DNA of 7,135 nt. Origin: Pseudonocardiales bacterium (lineage in GTDB: Bacteria > Actinomycetota > Actinomycetes > Mycobacteriales > Pseudonocardiaceae). The first letter of the stretch is position 1. Each line of letters starts with the position of its first letter. The position numbers and the translations under genes are program-made. The notes below the pieces were generated by a model, which ran no database searches, was not told the DNA's origin, and worked only from the letters and a program-made list of their open reading frames with translations. The DNA is taken from contig JAODNG010000284.1 in the NCBI GenBank assembly GCA_025465385.1, positions 1-7,135 on the forward strand, in the 5' to 3' direction. Below are positions 6,183-7,135 of this stretch, piece after piece.

Positions 6183-7135
6183 GTGGCACGTGAAGTGCTG
6201 ACTGACCTCGCCAGGGTCCGCAACATCGGGATCATGGCGCATATCGACGCCGGCAAAACCACCACTACCGAGCGGGTCCTGTTCTACACCGGGATCAACT
6301 ACAAGATCGGTGAGGTGCACGACGGCGCCGCGACGATGGACTGGATGGAGGAGGAGCAGAAGCGGGGCATCACCATCACCTCCGCCGCGACTACCACCTT
6401 CTGGGCCGATCACCAGATCAACATCATTGACACGCCGGGCCACGTCGACTTCACCGTCGAGGTGGAGCGCTCGCTTCGGGTGCTTGACGGCGCTGTCGCG
6501 GTCTTCGACGGTAAAGAGGGTGTCGAGCCCCAGTCCGAGACGGTGTGGCGGCAAGCCGACAAGTACGACGTCCCCCGCATCTGCTTCGTCAACAAGATGG
6601 ACAAGCTGGGCGCGGACTTCTACTTCACCGTGCGGACCATCCGCGAGCGGCTGGGCGCTACTCCACTGGTCATCCAGCTGCCCATCGGCGCCGAGTCCGA
6701 GTTCGAGGGTGTCGTCGATCTGGTGGGCATGCGCGCGCTGACCTGGCGAGGTGAGGTCCAGAAGGGCGAGGACTACACCGTCGAGGCGATCCCAGCGAAC
6801 CTGCTTGAGACGGCGCATGAGTACCGGGAGAAGTTGGTGGAGGCCGTCGCCGAGGCCGACGACGAGCTGATGGAGCTTTACCTCGCTAGCGAGGAAATCA
6901 GCGCGGCACAGATCAAGGCGGGCATCCGGAAGCTGACGGTGCACAGCAAGGCCTATCCGGTGCTGTGCGGCTCGGCGTTTAAGAACAAAGGCGTGCAGCC
7001 GATGCTGGACGCGGTGATCGACTATCTGCCTTCACCGCTGGACGTGCCACCGGTGGTGGGTTTGCTGCCCGACGGCACATCGGCGGTCCGCAAGCCCTCG
7101 ACTGAGGAACCGTTCTCCGCGCTGGCCTTCAAGAT
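6183..7135 (+). CDS. fusA: Elongation factor G (3'-partial)
   Basis: EF-G is the cytoplasmic GTPase that drives tRNA-mRNA translocation and, with RRF, ribosome recycling. The window holds 317 full codons of about 700, covering the G domain with its G' insert and the first residues of domain II. The start is GTG at 6183, giving MAREVLTDLARVRNIGIM, the usual actinobacterial N-terminus; the nearby ATG at 6173 is out of frame. GTPase motifs are complete: P-loop AHIDAGKT (19-26), switch I RGITITSAATT (61-71), DTPGH (83-87) with the catalytic His87, NKMD (137-140), and the G5 segment CGSAFKNKG starting near nucleotide 6966. The G' insert follows the NKMD block, and the sequence ends in FSALAFK at the start of domain II. 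This looks like the housekeeping FusA rather than a TetM-like or FusB-type resistance paralogue, given its place after rpsG. tuf would normally follow. Confidence 0.98.
   Translation, partial: MAREVLTDLARVRNIGIMAHIDAGKTTTTERVLFYTGINYKIGEVHDGAATMDWMEEEQKRGITITSAATTTFWADHQINIIDTPGHVDFTVEVERSLRVLDGAVAVFDGKEGVEPQSETVWRQADKYDVPRICFVNKMDKLGADFYFTVRTIRERLGATPLVIQLPIGAESEFEGVVDLVGMRALTWRGEVQKGEDYTVEAIPANLLETAHEYREKLVEAVAEADDELMELYLASEEISAAQIKAGIRKLTVHSKAYPVLCGSAFKNKGVQPMLDAVIDYLPSPLDVPPVVGLLPDGTSAVRKPSTEEPFSALAFK

Noticed and set aside
5634..6944. A 436-codon minus-strand open frame across rpsG and fusA
   Set aside because: It is antisense to two certain genes and its low-complexity composition reflects third-position GC bias. 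It has no family resemblance.

Overview
This window is a housekeeping segment of a GC-rich actinobacterial chromosome, carrying the RNA polymerase/translation neighbourhood (rpoC ... rpsL-rpsG-fusA). The RpoC sequence has the long charged helical insertion near its N-terminus that is typical of Actinobacteria. Its C-terminal tail (ending DDYDFGRDYR), together with the S12 and S7 sequences, resembles Pseudonocardiales or related mycolata-like lineages as I remember them. That placement comes from memory of the families, not from a search, so only the phylum is firm.

Layout: (1) 2-3721, plus strand, rpoC without roughly its first 70 codons, otherwise intact with both zinc sites, the NADFDGDQM catalytic loop and the trigger loop. 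(2) 3722-3785, a short convergent gap holding a near-perfect 17-bp hairpin that can terminate transcription from both sides. (3) 3786-4907, minus strand, a family III CoA-transferase of the alpha-methylacyl-CoA racemase type. (4) 4908-5286, a 379-base divergent intergenic region with the probable rpsL promoter and a long GC-rich leader that can fold into several hairpins. (5) 5287-6131, plus strand, rpsL and rpsG overlapping by one base. (6) 6183-7135, plus strand, the G domain of fusA (EF-G), cut by the window end.

rpoC makes the catalytic half of RNA polymerase, while rpsL, rpsG and fusA make two 30S ribosomal proteins and the translocation GTPase. The last three form the usual str operon, normally continued by tuf beyond the window. 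The racemase-like gene is functionally unrelated (branched-chain or methyl-branched lipid/CoA metabolism) and sits between the two blocks in reverse orientation.

I see no mobile element, CRISPR array, tRNA or rRNA, and no sign of an undescribed multi-gene system. The part most worth a second look is the rpsL leader (about 5064-5286). It has hairpins built from the same CCCGAC/GTCGGG words, which can cross-pair, as well as a possible 10-residue upstream ORF and an in-frame alternative start 13 codons before the canonical S12 start.
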